The notes under the pieces: generated by a model
Told to the model about the DNA's origin: nothing
The model's database searches: none
Seen by the model: only the letters and a program-made list of their open reading frames with translations
In this document: piece by piece, positions 27,143 through 38,492 of the stretch
How the letters are laid out: each line of letters opens with the position of its first letter
Position numbering within the stretch: position 1 is the stretch's first letter
Origin: Marinicella pacifica
Lineage (GTDB): Bacteria > Pseudomonadota > Gammaproteobacteria > Xanthomonadales > Marinicellaceae
Direction: 5' to 3'
Assembly (NCBI RefSeq): GCF_014636635.1
Contig: NZ_BMEO01000003.1
Location: 248,001-312,000, forward strand
Length of the DNA stretch: 64,000 bases
Position numbers and translations under genes: made by a program

Positions 27143-29475
27143 CCGAGACAAGCAATCAGGTGCCTGACGATAAAGTCACCATTGAAATTGATGGTCAAAC
27201 GGTATTGGCCGACAAAGGCAGCATGATTATCCATGCCACCGATGCCCATGGCATCAATGTTCCCCGATTTTGCTACCACAAAAAACTCTCCATCGCCGCC
27301 AACTGCCGAATGTGCATGGTGGACGTGGAAAAAGCGCCAAAACCACTGCCGGCCTGTGCCACGCCGGTGGCTGAGGGCATGAAAATTTATACCCGTTCAA
27401 AACGTGCCACCAGTGGCCAGAAAAATGCCATGGAATTTCTTCTTATTAACCATCCCTTGGATTGTCCGATTTGTGATCAGGGTGGTGAATGTGAACTGCA
27501 GGATGTGGCCATGGGTTATGGCCGTGATGTGTCGCGGTTTGTAGAAGGTAAGCGCTCTGTGGCTGATGAAAACCTGGGCAGTTTGGTGGCGTCCGATATG
27601 ACGCGCTGTATTCACTGTACCCGTTGTGTGCGGTTCTTAAATGAAATTGCCGGCACCGATGAACTGGGCGGTATCGGTCGCGGTGACCGGACTTATATTG
27701 CCACCGCCATCGGTCAGGGACTGGATTCAGAATTATCCGGTAACATCATTGATTTATGCCCTGTGGGCGCGCTGACCAATAAGCCGTTTCGATTTAAAGC
27801 CCGAGCCTGGGAATTGATGGCCACAGCCGGCTTGTCGATGCACGATGCCTTGGGTTCAAATATATATTACCACACCCGTCACGGTAAAATTTTACGGGCG
27901 GTACCACGTGAAAATGAAGCCATTAATGAAGCCTGGTTATCAGATCGTGACCGATACGGTATACACGGATTGAACCATGATCAGGATCGCGTTACCCAGC
28001 CGATGGTTAAACAAAATGGTCAGTGGAATGTTATTTCCTGGGAAGATGCATTGGGTATTTTGGTCAACAAACTCAAAGACACGGCACCAGAAAAAGTGGC
28101 TTTGTATACCGGTCAGTATGCCACCAGTGAAGAATATTATTTACTGAAGAAAATATTCGACCAATTGGGCAGTGATCAGCATGAACACCGTTTAAATACA
28201 GTTGATTTTAGTATGCCTTATCATTCACCCCGTCACGATGTGGCTCTGGCGGATGTGGCTGCGCAAGAAAACATCATTCTGGTGGGCAGTTATGCGCGCC
28301 ATGAACAACCGATTCTGAACCATAAGATCCGTCAGGCCTGGTTAAAGGGTGCACAGATTAATGCCTTTGGCCCCTGCCATTTTGAGCAGAATTATGATTT
28401 GAATTTAGACATCACCGGTAACCAGCTTGACTGGGTCAAAAAGCTGGGTGCTTTAGGTGTCAGCTTGTCGGAAATATCGGGTCAACGACCGGACGGTGCG
28501 CTGGGTGATTGGCTCAAACAGCAATCGGCTGATGAGGACATTAATTCATTGGCTAAATCCCTGTTAAAAAATAATCAGAAAGTTTTGTTTGTGGTGGGGC
28601 ACATCGCTGCACGCCATCCGCAAGCCCAATTAATTCAGGCCCTGGTGGCGTGGATGGCCGGGGTGGTCAAAGCGTCGGTTAATGAGTTACTCTTGGGCGC
28701 CAATACCTATGGTGCCGGCGTCAACGGTTTATACAATGACCGTGATATTAAACAAAATGATCATGCGGTTAACCTCATATATCAGGCTGAAATTCAGGAT
28801 TTTGCTGAGCCCGCCAGGATAAAAGAGTGCTTGGTCAACAGTGAGATGACCGTTGTTTTTAATGCATTTTGTGATGAGGCATTAAAATCACGTGCGGATT
28901 TGATTTTACCGATTGCACTGTTGCCTGAATCAAGTGGTAGTCTGATTAACAATGACGGTACCAGACAAACCGCGCTGGTGGCGCACAAAGCGCCCGGTGA
29001 AACCAAACCCGGTTGGCGGGTGTTGCGTGTTTTGGGCAATATGCTGAATCTGAGCGGGTTTGATTACGAAGATGTGCATGAAGTGATGCAACAAACCGAA
29101 CAATTAAAATTGCCCGTTGTGAAGTCACCGATGAACCTCAAAGAAATCAGCAACCCAAAAGCCAAAGGACTGGTGCTGTTTGCTCATCAGGGAATTTATG
29201 ACGGCGATGCACTGGTCAGACGTTCGCGTCCTTTACAGGAATCAAAAATAGCGACCGCCGATAATGTGTATGTGAATCCCGGTGATTTGTTATCAATTGG
29301 TTTTGCCGCGGGCGATCTTGTTTCCGTTGAACAAAACGGCCGTTATGCTGAATTAACGCTGGCCACCGATGAAGCGGTGCCGGCCGGTTCAGCGGTGGTA
29401 CCCATGGGTCGTTCAGCCACCTTAAATATAAATGCCGGTGAGTTATCGGTGAGCATTATTGGAGCACAATCATGA
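27139..29475 (+). CDS. nuoG: NADH-quinone oxidoreductase subunit G
   Basis: NuoG is the 75-kDa iron-sulfur subunit. The N-terminal 220 residues hold a ferredoxin-like [2Fe-2S] domain ([16 protein letters not shown]), the H-C4 cluster N5 region ([14 protein letters not shown]) and [10 protein letters not shown] ligands. The remainder is a molybdopterin-oxidoreductase-like domain. At 778 residues it is shorter than E. coli NuoG (about 908), as in many other proteobacteria. Confidence 0.95.
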   Translation: MTETSNQVPDDKVTIEIDGQTVLADKGSMIIHATDAHGINVPRFCYHKKLSIAANCRMCMVDVEKAPKPLPACATPVAEGMKIYTRSKRATSGQKNAMEFLLINHPLDCPICDQGGECELQDVAMGYGRDVSRFVEGKRSVADENLGSLVASDMTRCIHCTRCVRFLNEIAGTDELGGIGRGDRTYIATAIGQGLDSELSGNIIDLCPVGALTNKPFRFKARAWELMATAGLSMHDALGSNIYYHTRHGKILRAVPRENEAINEAWLSDRDRYGIHGLNHDQDRVTQPMVKQNGQWNVISWEDALGILVNKLKDTAPEKVALYTGQYATSEEYYLLKKIFDQLGSDQHEHRLNTVDFSMPYHSPRHDVALADVAAQENIILVGSYARHEQPILNHKIRQAWLKGAQINAFGPCHFEQNYDLNLDITGNQLDWVKKLGALGVSLSEISGQRPDGALGDWLKQQSADEDINSLAKSLLKNNQKVLFVVGHIAARHPQAQLIQALVAWMAGVVKASVNELLLGANTYGAGVNGLYNDRDIKQNDHAVNLIYQAEIQDFAEPARIKECLVNSEMTVVFNAFCDEALKSRADLILPIALLPESSGSLINNDGTRQTALVAHKAPGETKPGWRVLRVLGNMLNLSGFDYEDVHEVMQQTEQLKLPVVKSPMNLKEISNPKAKGLVLFAHQGIYDGDALVRRSRPLQESKIATADNVYVNPGDLLSIGFAAGDLVSVEQNGRYAELTLATDEAVPAGSAVVPMGRSATLNINAGELSVSIIGAQS

Positions 29476-30494
29476 TGGAAACAGTGATTTATCTGGCCTG
29501 GACCATGGCAAAAATCCTGGCAATTGTGCTGTCAGTGGTTTTGGTGGTTGCCTACCTGACTTATTTTGAACGCAAAGTCATTGGTTTTATGCACGCCCGT
29601 ATCGGCCCCAATCGGGTGGGCTTTTTGGGCTTTAAGTTGCGTGGTATCGGGCAACCATTTGCCGATGTACTGAAACTGCTCACCAAAGAAATTATTTTTC
29701 CGCAAAAAGCCAATAAATTTCTGTTTGTGATAGCGCCGATGATTACCCTGGCCACCGCTTTTGCAGCCTGGGCAGTGATTCCGTTCTCTGACGGGCTGGT
29801 GCTGACCGATGTGAATGCCGGATTAATTTATGTTCTGGCCATGACTTCTTTGGGCGTTTACGGCGTTATAATTGCCGGTTGGGCATCCAACTCGAAATAT
29901 GCCTTATTGGGTGCTTTACGGTCTGCAGCACAGATTATTTCTTATGAAATTGCCATGGGTTTTGCCCTTGTGGGTGTGATTGTGGCCGCCGGTACTTTAA
30001 ATTTATCGGGTATTGTCAATGGCCAGCAGGGTGGTATTCTGAACTGGTATTTTATTCCTTTGTTCCCCTTGTTTATCGTCTATTATATTTCAGGTGTGGC
30101 CGAGACCAACCGTTTGCCTTTTGACGTGGCTGAAGGTGAGTCTGAGATTGTGGCCGGTTTCCATGTGGAATATTCCGGCGCTGCGTTTGCCTTGTTCTTT
30201 TTGGGTGAATACGCCAACATGATTTTAATTTCGGCACTCGCCACCATCATGTTCTTAGGTGGCTGGCTTTCTCCTATTGGTGGTGACAGCTGGCTGGCCC
30301 AACCCAGTATTTTGTGGTTTATCGCCAAAACATCGGTTTTCTTGTATGTTTATTTCTGGCTGCGTGCCACTTTGCCACGTTATCGTTACGACCAAATCAT
30401 GCGCCTCGGGTGGAAGGTCTTTATTCCTATCACCATCGTCTGGATTTTGGTTGCGGCTGTTTTAAAAGTTTACCAAATTGGCCCTTGGTTTTAA
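29472..30494 (+). CDS. nuoH: NADH-quinone oxidoreductase subunit H
   Basis: NuoH is the membrane subunit that contributes to the quinone tunnel. The 340-residue, multi-spanning protein has [40 protein letters not shown] and [19 protein letters not shown] 7 bp before the ATG at 29472 supports this start over the ATG three bases later. Confidence 0.96.
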   Translation: MMETVIYLAWTMAKILAIVLSVVLVVAYLTYFERKVIGFMHARIGPNRVGFLGFKLRGIGQPFADVLKLLTKEIIFPQKANKFLFVIAPMITLATAFAAWAVIPFSDGLVLTDVNAGLIYVLAMTSLGVYGVIIAGWASNSKYALLGALRSAAQIISYEIAMGFALVGVIVAAGTLNLSGIVNGQQGGILNWYFIPLFPLFIVYYISGVAETNRLPFDVAEGESEIVAGFHVEYSGAAFALFFLGEYANMILISALATIMFLGGWLSPIGGDSWLAQPSILWFIAKTSVFLYVYFWLRATLPRYRYDQIMRLGWKVFIPITIVWILVAAVLKVYQIGPWF

Positions 30495-30510
30495 TCATCA
30501 GGAGTAAATG

Positions 30511-30999
30511 ATGTCTAAAATCGTCAAATATTTAAAAAGTTTAACGCTCAAAGAAATTCGGCAGGGTATGTTCCTGACCCAAAAATATTTCTTTAAACGA
30601 AAATTTACGGTGCGTTATCCTGAGGAAAAAACCCCGAAGTCACCACGCTTTCGCGGTTTACACGCTCTGCGACGCTACCCCAACGGCGAAGAACGCTGTA
30701 TTGCCTGTAAGTTATGTGAAGCGGTGTGTCCGGCGGCGGCCATCACCATTGATTCAGAAGAACGGGAAGACGGAACGCGACGCACCACCCGTTATGAAAT
30801 TGATTTATTTAAGTGTATATACTGCGGCTTTTGTGAAGAGTCCTGTCCGGTTGACTCCATTGTAGAAACCGACATTCATGAGTATCACATGGAAACCAAA
30901 AACAAAAAAGTGATTACTAAAGAGCAACTATTGGCCATCGGTGATATGTATGAAGAACAAATCGCCAATGCCCGCGAACAAGATAAGAAGTACAGATAA
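30511..30999 (+). CDS. nuoI: NADH-quinone oxidoreductase subunit I
   Basis: NuoI carries clusters N6a and N6b. The 162-residue protein has two ferredoxin motifs, [16 protein letters not shown] and [21 protein letters not shown] at 30500-30504 is better spaced for the ATG at 30511 than for the one at 30508. Confidence 0.96.
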   Translation: MSKIVKYLKSLTLKEIRQGMFLTQKYFFKRKFTVRYPEEKTPKSPRFRGLHALRRYPNGEERCIACKLCEAVCPAAAITIDSEEREDGTRRTTRYEIDLFKCIYCGFCEESCPVDSIVETDIHEYHMETKNKKVITKEQLLAIGDMYEEQIANAREQDKKYR

Positions 31000-31625
31000 T
31001 GAGTCCGGAATTATTAATACAAATATTGTTTTACCTGTTTGGTGCTTTGGCCATCGGGTCGGGGATGGCCGTGGTCAGTGTCAGAAACACGGTGTATTCA
31101 GCTTTGTTTTTGGTGTTTTGTTTTTTTAATGTGGCCATCTTGTGGATGCTGCTGGAAGCCGAATTTCTCGCCATCATTCTGGTGTTGGTGTATGTGGGTG
31201 CGGTGATGGTACTGTTTTTGTTTGTGATTATGATGCTGGACATCAAAAAAGTCACCAAAAGCCAGTTCAAAAGCGGCTACACCAAAGCGGCTTTATTGAT
31301 TGCCGCTGCCATGTTGGTGGAACTGATGATGCTGTTTGGCTACCGCATGAAAAGTCAGTTACCGGCCGATGAGCTGATTCGTCAGGGTGAGTCTTACAGC
31401 AATGTGACGGAAATCGGCATGACTTTATTTACTGATTATGTCTATGCTTTTGAAGTGGCGGCAGTTATTTTGTTGGTGGCAATTGTGGCCGCCATTATGC
31501 TGACCATTCGTAAACGACCTGAGAATAAACAAATCGATGCGTCAAAACAAATCCATGTTAATCCGGCTGATCGCTTTCGGGTGGTGTCTATGGACGCTGA
31601 AAAAGGTAACGGAGAAGAGTCATGA
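30999..31625 (+). CDS. nuoJ: NADH-quinone oxidoreductase subunit J
   Basis: NuoJ is a membrane subunit of the proton-pumping arm. The 208-residue protein has five hydrophobic helices and the family stretch [20 protein letters not shown]. It overlaps nuoI by one base and nuoK by four. Confidence 0.95.
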   Translation: MSPELLIQILFYLFGALAIGSGMAVVSVRNTVYSALFLVFCFFNVAILWMLLEAEFLAIILVLVYVGAVMVLFLFVIMMLDIKKVTKSQFKSGYTKAALLIAAAMLVELMMLFGYRMKSQLPADELIRQGESYSNVTEIGMTLFTDYVYAFEVAAVILLVAIVAAIMLTIRKRPENKQIDASKQIHVNPADRFRVVSMDAEKGNGEES

Positions 31626-31930
31626 GTTTAACCTTAAATCATTATTTAATCTTTTCCACCTTACTGTTTATGGTGAGTCTGGGTGGTATCTTTGCCAACC
31701 GCCGAAATATTCTGGTGGTGTTGATGTCACTGGAATTGCTGTTATTGTCAGTCAACACCAACTTCATAGCCTTTTCCAAGTTTATCGGTGATGTGGACGG
31801 ACAGGTTTTTGTGTTTTTTATTCTGACCGTGGCCGCTGCTGAAGCCGCCATCGGACTGGCGATATTGGTGATGCTTTACCGCAATAAAAAATCTCTTGAT
31901 GTTGATGATATTAATGAGTTAGAGGGTTGA
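31622..31930 (+). CDS. nuoK: NADH-quinone oxidoreductase subunit K
   Basis: NuoK is the smallest antiporter-like membrane subunit. The 102-residue protein has three helices and the conserved [19 protein letters not shown] and [10 protein letters not shown] segments with the two pumping glutamates. Confidence 0.95.
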   Translation: MSLTLNHYLIFSTLLFMVSLGGIFANRRNILVVLMSLELLLLSVNTNFIAFSKFIGDVDGQVFVFFILTVAAAEAAIGLAILVMLYRNKKSLDVDDINELEG

Positions 31931-31932
31931 TC

Positions 31933-33891
31933 ATGGATATGAAGACAAATTTAATTATCATTGCATTCGCACCTTTGGTGGCCGCTGCGATTGCCGGCTT
32001 GTTCGGACGTAAAATAGGCCGAACAGGAGCCCACAGTATCACCATATTGGCGGTGGGTTTATCCTGCGTGCTGTCAATAAAAGTATTGTGGCAGTTTATC
32101 GCCGGTGAAGCCTCTGCATTTAATGAGAACCTGTACAGCTGGGCGGTGTTTGGTGATGTCGCCATCAACGTCGGCTTTCTGGTGGATTCCTTAACTGCCA
32201 TTATGATGTCGGTGGTGACTTTTGTATCCCTGATGGTGCATATCTACACCATCGGCTATATGAAAGATGATCCCGGCTATCAGCGTTTCTTTTCCTACAT
32301 ATCCTTATTTACTTTTTCCATGCTGATGCTGGTGATGAGTAATAATTTTATGCAACTGTTTTTCGGCTGGGAAGCGGTTGGTCTGGTGTCCTATTTATTG
32401 ATTGGTTTCTGGTACAAAAAAGAATCGGCCATTTTTGCCAATCTGAAAGCTTTTATGGTTAACCGGGTGGGTGATTTTGGTTTTCTCATCGGCATTGCCG
32501 GGGTGTTATATGCCTTTGGCAGTTTGGATTATGCCGAGGTGTTTGAGCGCGCACCGCAAGTGGCGGGTGAAACCATCGCCATTTTCGGTCAAACTGAATG
32601 GTCTTTAATCACAGTCATTTGTATTGCACTTTTTATCGGAGCCATGGGTAAATCAGCGCAGGCACCATTGCATGTGTGGTTACCGGATTCGATGGAAGGT
32701 CCGACACCGATTTCGGCGTTAATTCACGCCGCCACCATGGTCACAGCCGGTATTTTTATGGTATCCCGGATGTCGCCGTTATTTGAAATGTCAGAAACCG
32801 CTTTGAGTTTTGTCATGCTTATCGGTGCCTTTACCGCTTTCTTTATGGGTTTAATCGGTATTGTTCAAAACGACATCAAACGGGTGATTGCCTATTCTAC
32901 CTTGTCACAACTGGGCTATATGACCGTTGCCTTGGGTGTATCGGCTTATTCAGCCGCCATTTTTCACCTGATGACACACGCTTTCTTTAAAGCCTTGTTG
33001 TTCCTGGGCGCAGGTTCAGTGATCATTGCCATGCACCATAAACAGGACATGAAAGAAATGGGTGGTTTGAAAAAATATATGCCGATTACTTTTGTGGTGA
33101 TGTGGATTGGCAGTCTGGCGCTGGCCGGCTTTCCGGGAACCTCCGGTTTCTTTTCCAAAGATGTGATTATCGAAGCCACCCATTTGTCAAACCGTTGGGG
33201 CTCGGGCGTGGCCTATTGGGCTGTTTTGCTGGGTGTTTTTGTCACCGCTTTGTACAGCTTTAGATTGTTATATTTGACTTTTCATGGCAAAGAGCGCATG
33301 GACAACCACACCAAAGATCATTTAAAAGAATCTCCCTGGGTGGTGACATTACCGTTGATTTTATTGGCGATACCATCAGTCGTTATCGGCTGGATGACCA
33401 TTGAGCCGATGTTGTTTGATGGCTTTATGAATGATGCCATTGTGGTTAAAGCCGGCCATGATGTGGTCAAAGAGCTTGGGCTGTACCATTTTGAAAGTCC
33501 CGCTGAATTCACCTTGCACGGTATGATGGCGACACCATTTTTCCTGGCCTTGTTCGGCTTTGCAGTGGCCACTTGGGTTTATCTTAAGAAGCCAAGTCTG
33601 TCCACCAAAATCAAGCACAAACTGGCACCATTGCACCGCATATTAATGAACAAATACGGTTTTGATGATTTTAATCAAAAATACATTGTTGGTGGTACGG
33701 TGAAATTAGGTGAAGCCTTATGGAAGTGGTCTGACAGCCGTTTTATTGATGGCTTAATTGTCAATGGCAGTGCCAAATTCATTAATGGTGTTTCTAAATT
33801 ACTGCGACCGTTTCAGTCCGGTTATGTGTTCCATTACGCGCTGGTGATGGTCGTCGGGGTGATTGTGTTTATCAGTTTTTATCTCTTTTAA
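31933..33891 (+). CDS. nuoL: NADH-quinone oxidoreductase subunit L
   Basis: NuoL is the distal antiporter-like proton pump with the long lateral helix. The 652-residue protein has FFGWEAVGLVSYLLIGFW, KSAQAPLHVWLPDSMEGPTP and HAATMVTAGIFM, the canonical proton-channel segments. The ATG at 31933 lies 6 bp after AGAGGG; a TTG at 31927 is in frame but less likely. Confidence 0.95.
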   Translation: MDMKTNLIIIAFAPLVAAAIAGLFGRKIGRTGAHSITILAVGLSCVLSIKVLWQFIAGEASAFNENLYSWAVFGDVAINVGFLVDSLTAIMMSVVTFVSLMVHIYTIGYMKDDPGYQRFFSYISLFTFSMLMLVMSNNFMQLFFGWEAVGLVSYLLIGFWYKKESAIFANLKAFMVNRVGDFGFLIGIAGVLYAFGSLDYAEVFERAPQVAGETIAIFGQTEWSLITVICIALFIGAMGKSAQAPLHVWLPDSMEGPTPISALIHAATMVTAGIFMVSRMSPLFEMSETALSFVMLIGAFTAFFMGLIGIVQNDIKRVIAYSTLSQLGYMTVALGVSAYSAAIFHLMTHAFFKALLFLGAGSVIIAMHHKQDMKEMGGLKKYMPITFVVMWIGSLALAGFPGTSGFFSKDVIIEATHLSNRWGSGVAYWAVLLGVFVTALYSFRLLYLTFHGKERMDNHTKDHLKESPWVVTLPLILLAIPSVVIGWMTIEPMLFDGFMNDAIVVKAGHDVVKELGLYHFESPAEFTLHGMMATPFFLALFGFAVATWVYLKKPSLSTKIKHKLAPLHRILMNKYGFDDFNQKYIVGGTVKLGEALWKWSDSRFIDGLIVNGSAKFINGVSKLLRPFQSGYVFHYALVMVVGVIVFISFYLF

Positions 33892-33906
33892 TAGGCAGTC
33901 TTAACT

Positions 33907-35412
33907 ATGTTTGAACAATCATTATTAAGTGTATTAATCTGGCTGCCCATGATTGGTGGTCTGTTACTGCTGGCCCTGGGTCAGCAACGCGCCGGTATGG
34001 TTCGTTTTTTGGCACTGGTGTTATCGGTGGTGACTTTTTTATTGAGTCTGCCTTTATGGACACAGTTTGACGGCGGCTCAGCGGCCCTGCAGTTTGTTGA
34101 AAAAACGGTGTGGATAGACGCCTTAAACATTCATTACCATCTCGGGGTCAATGGTATTTCCATGCCGCTGGTGATTTTAACCACCATCATCACAGTGCTG
34201 ATTGTGCTGTCCGCCTGGAAAGTTATTGATAAAAATGTCCACCAGTACATGGCGGCGATGTTGATTCTTGAAGGGATGCTAATCGGTGTGTTCAGTGCCC
34301 ATGATGCTTTATTGTTTTATTTGTTCTTTGAAGCGATGCTGATTCCGATGTTTATCATCATCGGTATCTGGGGCGGGCCGAATCGGGTATACGCCACTTT
34401 GAAATTCTTTTTGTACACTTTCTTAGGTTCGGTATTAATGCTTATCGGCCTGATTTACCTGTATATGACCAGCGGCACCTGGAATTTAACTGAGTTGGCG
34501 GCTTTGCCGTTAACCATGACAGAGCAAACTTGGCTGTTTTTTGCCTTTTTTGTTGGTTTTGCCATTAAAATTCCGATGTTTCCGGTGCATACTTGGTTAC
34601 CTGATGCTCACGTAGAAGCACCCACCGGCGGTTCTGTGGTGCTGGCCGCCATCATGTTAAAAGTTGGTGGTTATGGTTTTGTGCGTTTTTCTTTGCCGAT
34701 TTTACCGGACGCCAGTCAGGAATTTACCTGGTTGCTGATTACTTTGTCGTTAATTGCCATTATCTACATTGGTTTAGTGGCGATTGTACAAAAGGACATG
34801 AAAAAGCTGATTGCCTATTCATCGATTTCGCACATGGGTTTTGTGACTTTGGGTATTTTTCTGGTTTTTATGCTGATGCGTTCAGACGGCAACAGCGATA
34901 TGGCGCTCACAGGAGCCATGATTCAAATGGTTTCTCACGGCTTTATTTCTGCCGCGATGTTCCTGTGCGTAGGGGTCTTGTACGACCGCTTACACACCCG
35001 CATGATCCGTGATTATGGCGGCGTGATTAACACCATGCCATGGTTTGGCGGATTTTTTGTGTTTTTTGCCATGGCTAATTCGGGTCTGCCCGGTACTTCG
35101 GGCTTTGTAGGCGAATTTATGGTGATTCTGGCCAGTTTTCAGGCCAGTTTCTGGATTGCCTTTTGTGCCGCCATTACCCTGATTTTGGGGGCCGCTTATT
35201 CCTTGTGGATGATCAAGCGTGTGGTGTTTGGTACCATCACCAACGAAGCGGTCGAATCCATGCAGGATGTCACGACAAGAGAGTTTTTTATTTTGGCCGT
35301 GTTGGCGGTGTTTGTGTTGGTTCTGGGTGTCTGGCCTGAACCTTTGGTAGAGGTTATGCGTGCTTCTGTTCAGCAATTGATTGAACACGTGTCAGTGAGT
35401 AAGGTGATTTAA
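33907..35412 (+). CDS. nuoM: NADH-quinone oxidoreductase subunit M
   Basis: NuoM is an antiporter-like proton-pumping subunit. The 501-residue protein has FFEAMLIPMFIIIGIWGG, KIPMFPVHTWLPDAHVEAPT and AYSSISHMGFV. It starts 15 bp after nuoL and ends 1 bp before nuoN. Confidence 0.95.
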   Translation: MFEQSLLSVLIWLPMIGGLLLLALGQQRAGMVRFLALVLSVVTFLLSLPLWTQFDGGSAALQFVEKTVWIDALNIHYHLGVNGISMPLVILTTIITVLIVLSAWKVIDKNVHQYMAAMLILEGMLIGVFSAHDALLFYLFFEAMLIPMFIIIGIWGGPNRVYATLKFFLYTFLGSVLMLIGLIYLYMTSGTWNLTELAALPLTMTEQTWLFFAFFVGFAIKIPMFPVHTWLPDAHVEAPTGGSVVLAAIMLKVGGYGFVRFSLPILPDASQEFTWLLITLSLIAIIYIGLVAIVQKDMKKLIAYSSISHMGFVTLGIFLVFMLMRSDGNSDMALTGAMIQMVSHGFISAAMFLCVGVLYDRLHTRMIRDYGGVINTMPWFGGFFVFFAMANSGLPGTSGFVGEFMVILASFQASFWIAFCAAITLILGAAYSLWMIKRVVFGTITNEAVESMQDVTTREFFILAVLAVFVLVLGVWPEPLVEVMRASVQQLIEHVSVSKVI

Positions 35413-35413
35413 T

Positions 35414-36862
35414 ATGTTTGGATGGTCTGAATTAATTCCCGCATTACCGGAACTGTTGGTGTTGGCCATGGCCTGTGTGGTTTTGATTGTGGGTTTGTAC
35501 TCTTCGAACCGCAGCGGTGGCGGATTTATCGTATTTTTATCCGTATTAACCATGTTGTTTGCAATCATAATCACCGCTAAGGATCATGTGGCTACGGTGG
35601 ATTTTAGCCGACAACTATTATTCAACGGCAGCTTTATACGTGATGGTTTTGGTGATTTACTTAAAATTGTTGTTTATATTTTAATGATTGCCGTGTTCTT
35701 TTATGCGAAACAGTATTTGCGCACCAACCAGAATGTTCGGGGTGAGTATTTTGCCTTGTTATTGTTTGCCACTTTAGGCACCATGGTGATGATTTCAGGT
35801 TACAACTTCATCAGTTTATATCTGGGATTGGAATTGGTGGCATTAAGCTCCTATGCCCTTGTGGCTTACAGTCGCACTGACATTAAAGGTAATGAAGCTG
35901 CCATGAAGTATTTTATCCTCGGTGCCATGGCATCGGGATTGTTCTTATATGGTGTGTCCTTGTTATACGGTGCCACCGGCAGTTTACAGATCAACGAAAT
36001 TTCTGCGGCGATTGCCCGTCAAGATAATGACATGATGCTGGTACTGGGACTGATTTTTATTTTGGTGGGGATTGCTTTTAAACTGGGTGCGGTGCCGTTT
36101 CATATGTGGTTACCCGATGTGTATGAAGGCGCACCGGTGGCCACCACGTTATTTTTATCTTCCGCGCCGAAAATTGCCGCTTTTGCCCTCGCTGTACGGG
36201 TGTTGAGTCAGGGTATGGAAAATATCTTTGATTATTGGCAACCGATGGTGGCTTCATTGGCTCTGTTATCAATTGTGATTGGTAATGTTTTTGCCCTGCA
36301 ACAGGACAACTTAAAACGCATGTTTGCCTATTCCACCATTTCTCACATCGGATTTATGTTGTTGGGTCTGGTGGGTGGTGCCGATGGTGTGGCCTCCGCC
36401 ATGTTTTACATCATTGTCTATCTGATTATGGCCATTGGTGGATTTGGCGTTATTGTGTTGTTATCCAGCAAAGGCATTGAAGCGGAAAAAATCAGTGATT
36501 TTAAAGGCCTCAATCAGCGCAACAGTTGGTACGCCTTTATGATGCTCCTTATTTTATTTTCGATGGCCGGTGTGCCGCCGCTGGTTGGGTTCTTTGCCAA
36601 ACTCTATGTGCTGCAGGCTTTAATTGCCGCCGGTTACCTGTGGTTGGCCATTGTGGCGGTTATTTTTGCTGTCATCGGCGCATTTTACTACCTGCGTGTG
36701 GTTAAAGTGATGTATTTTGATGAGTCTGAAACAGACCAGGCGATTGATGTCAGTTTTGATGTGAAAGCTGTACTCAGTGTTAATGCGTTGGCACAATTGG
36801 GCTTGCTGGTCATTTTGCCGGTGCTGTTTCAATACTGTATTTATGTCACAAAAACGCTGTAA
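35414..36862 (+). CDS. nuoN: NADH-quinone oxidoreductase subunit N
   Basis: NuoN is the third antiporter-like pump. The 482-residue protein contains LGLELVALSSYALVAYSR, KLGAVPFHMWLPDVYEGAP and AYSTISHIGFMLLG. It closes the 13-gene nuo operon; purE follows after 3 bp, so the purine genes may be read through from the nuo promoter. Confidence 0.95.
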   Translation: MFGWSELIPALPELLVLAMACVVLIVGLYSSNRSGGGFIVFLSVLTMLFAIIITAKDHVATVDFSRQLLFNGSFIRDGFGDLLKIVVYILMIAVFFYAKQYLRTNQNVRGEYFALLLFATLGTMVMISGYNFISLYLGLELVALSSYALVAYSRTDIKGNEAAMKYFILGAMASGLFLYGVSLLYGATGSLQINEISAAIARQDNDMMLVLGLIFILVGIAFKLGAVPFHMWLPDVYEGAPVATTLFLSSAPKIAAFALAVRVLSQGMENIFDYWQPMVASLALLSIVIGNVFALQQDNLKRMFAYSTISHIGFMLLGLVGGADGVASAMFYIIVYLIMAIGGFGVIVLLSSKGIEAEKISDFKGLNQRNSWYAFMMLLILFSMAGVPPLVGFFAKLYVLQALIAAGYLWLAIVAVIFAVIGAFYYLRVVKVMYFDESETDQAIDVSFDVKAVLSVNALAQLGLLVILPVLFQYCIYVTKTL

Positions 36863-36865
36863 ATA

Positions 36866-37369
36866 ATGACCACTGATACACCACAAGTCGGTCTTATCAT
36901 GGGTTCGCAATCTGATTGGCGCACCATGCGACTGGCTGCAGATATGTTGGACAAACTCAATGTTTGCTATGAACAGCAAGTGGTGTCGGCCCATCGCACG
37001 CCGGATAAGCTAATGGAATATGCCGCTTCAGCACAAAGTCGCGGCATTCAGGTGATTATTGCGGCTGCCGGTGGCGCTGCGCATTTACCCGGTATGGTGG
37101 CCGCTAAAACAAGCTTGCCGGTGATTGGTGTACCGATTCAATCCAAAACCCTCAATGGCGTTGATTCTTTGCTTTCAATTGTCCAAATGCCTGCCGGTGT
37201 GCCAGTGTTGACCATGAGTATCGGCGATTCCGGCGCCAAAAACTCAGCTCTGGCAGCCGCATCCATTTTGGCGCTGAAAGATGAAGATATCGCGGCATCT
37301 TTGAACATGTTTCGACAAGCGCAAACCCAAAAAGTACTTGATCATCCAAACCCGGCAGGGGATTCATGA
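36866..37369 (+). CDS. purE: N5-carboxyaminoimidazole ribonucleotide mutase
   Basis: PurE moves the carboxyl group of N5-CAIR to give CAIR in purine synthesis. The 167-residue class I protein has [17 protein letters not shown] with the active-site His, and [14 protein letters not shown]. It overlaps purK by 4 bp. Confidence 0.95.
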   Translation: MTTDTPQVGLIMGSQSDWRTMRLAADMLDKLNVCYEQQVVSAHRTPDKLMEYAASAQSRGIQVIIAAAGGAAHLPGMVAAKTSLPVIGVPIQSKTLNGVDSLLSIVQMPAGVPVLTMSIGDSGAKNSALAAASILALKDEDIAASLNMFRQAQTQKVLDHPNPAGDS

Positions 37370-38463
37370 CCCCAACCATCGGCATTTTAGGCGGGGGTCA
37401 ACTGGCCCGAATGATGGCGCTGGCCGGTTATCCACTGGGCTTTAAATTTGTTTTTTTTGATCCGGGTAAAAATGCCTGTGCCGGACAGGTCGGCCCTCTG
37501 ATCGTGGCCGATTACGGCAACGAGGTGGCCCTTGAAGAGTTTTGTCAGCAGGTGGACTGTGTGACACTGGATTTTGAAAATGTACCGGTGGAAACCTTGC
37601 GACAAATTGCCAAAAAAAAGCCGGTGTTCCCGTCACCGGATGTTCTGGCCATTGCTCAGGACCGTTTGGTCGAAAAACAATTTTGTCATTCCATTAACGT
37701 ACCGACCTCTGACTTTGAACCCATCAACGGTTTGTCTGAATTAAAATTTGCCGCCAGGAAATTCGACTTTTCTGCCATTTTAAAAACCCGCCGCATGGGC
37801 TATGACGGCAAAGGCCAGTATCTCATTCGCTCAGAGCAGGATATCAGCCAAATTCCGGGTGATGTTTTTAATCAGGAATTGATTTTAGAAAGAATGGTGC
37901 CTTTTGAACGCGAAGTGTCGGTGATTGTGGCGCGCAGTGCTTCAGGTGATATGAAAACCTGGCCATTGTGTGAAAACAAGCACAAGGCAGGGATTTTAAC
38001 CACCACCATGGTACCGGCCAAACCCCATGAATTAGATGACAAGGCATTTGAATATGCGGTCAAGATGGCTGAATCATTGCAGTATGTGGGTGTCATGGTG
38101 GTTGAATTTTTCCAGACAAGTCATCAGGTGCTGGTCAATGAATTTGCCCCAAGGGTGCATAATTCAGGCCATTGGACGATTGAAGGTGCGCACACCTCAC
38201 AATTTGAAAACCATTTGCGGGCAGGGCTGGACTTACCGTTGGGTGATACCGGTATGGATGGCATGGCCGCCATGCTCAATTGGATTGGCGCTTTCCCCGA
38301 TCAGGTTCATCATTTGACTGACATTGGTTTACACTGGCATATTTATGGCAAAAAAGCCAAACCCGGACGTAAAATTGGTCACGCCACCCTGACGGCACCG
38401 GATCCGCAACAATTACATGATAAAATACTGCAATTAGTTAATCGCCTGGGTGTGCAGCTTTAG
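37366..38463 (+). CDS. purK: N5-carboxyaminoimidazole ribonucleotide synthase
   Basis: PurK makes N5-CAIR from AIR, ATP and bicarbonate. The 365-residue ATP-grasp protein begins [13 protein letters not shown] and has [26 protein letters not shown] and [14 protein letters not shown] motifs. PurE-PurK pairing is the bacterial standard. Confidence 0.95.
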   Translation: MTPTIGILGGGQLARMMALAGYPLGFKFVFFDPGKNACAGQVGPLIVADYGNEVALEEFCQQVDCVTLDFENVPVETLRQIAKKKPVFPSPDVLAIAQDRLVEKQFCHSINVPTSDFEPINGLSELKFAARKFDFSAILKTRRMGYDGKGQYLIRSEQDISQIPGDVFNQELILERMVPFEREVSVIVARSASGDMKTWPLCENKHKAGILTTTMVPAKPHELDDKAFEYAVKMAESLQYVGVMVVEFFQTSHQVLVNEFAPRVHNSGHWTIEGAHTSQFENHLRAGLDLPLGDTGMDGMAAMLNWIGAFPDQVHHLTDIGLHWHIYGKKAKPGRKIGHATLTAPDPQQLHDKILQLVNRLGVQL

Positions 38464-38492
38464 GCTGTCAAGCCCGAATACCCGTCAATCAC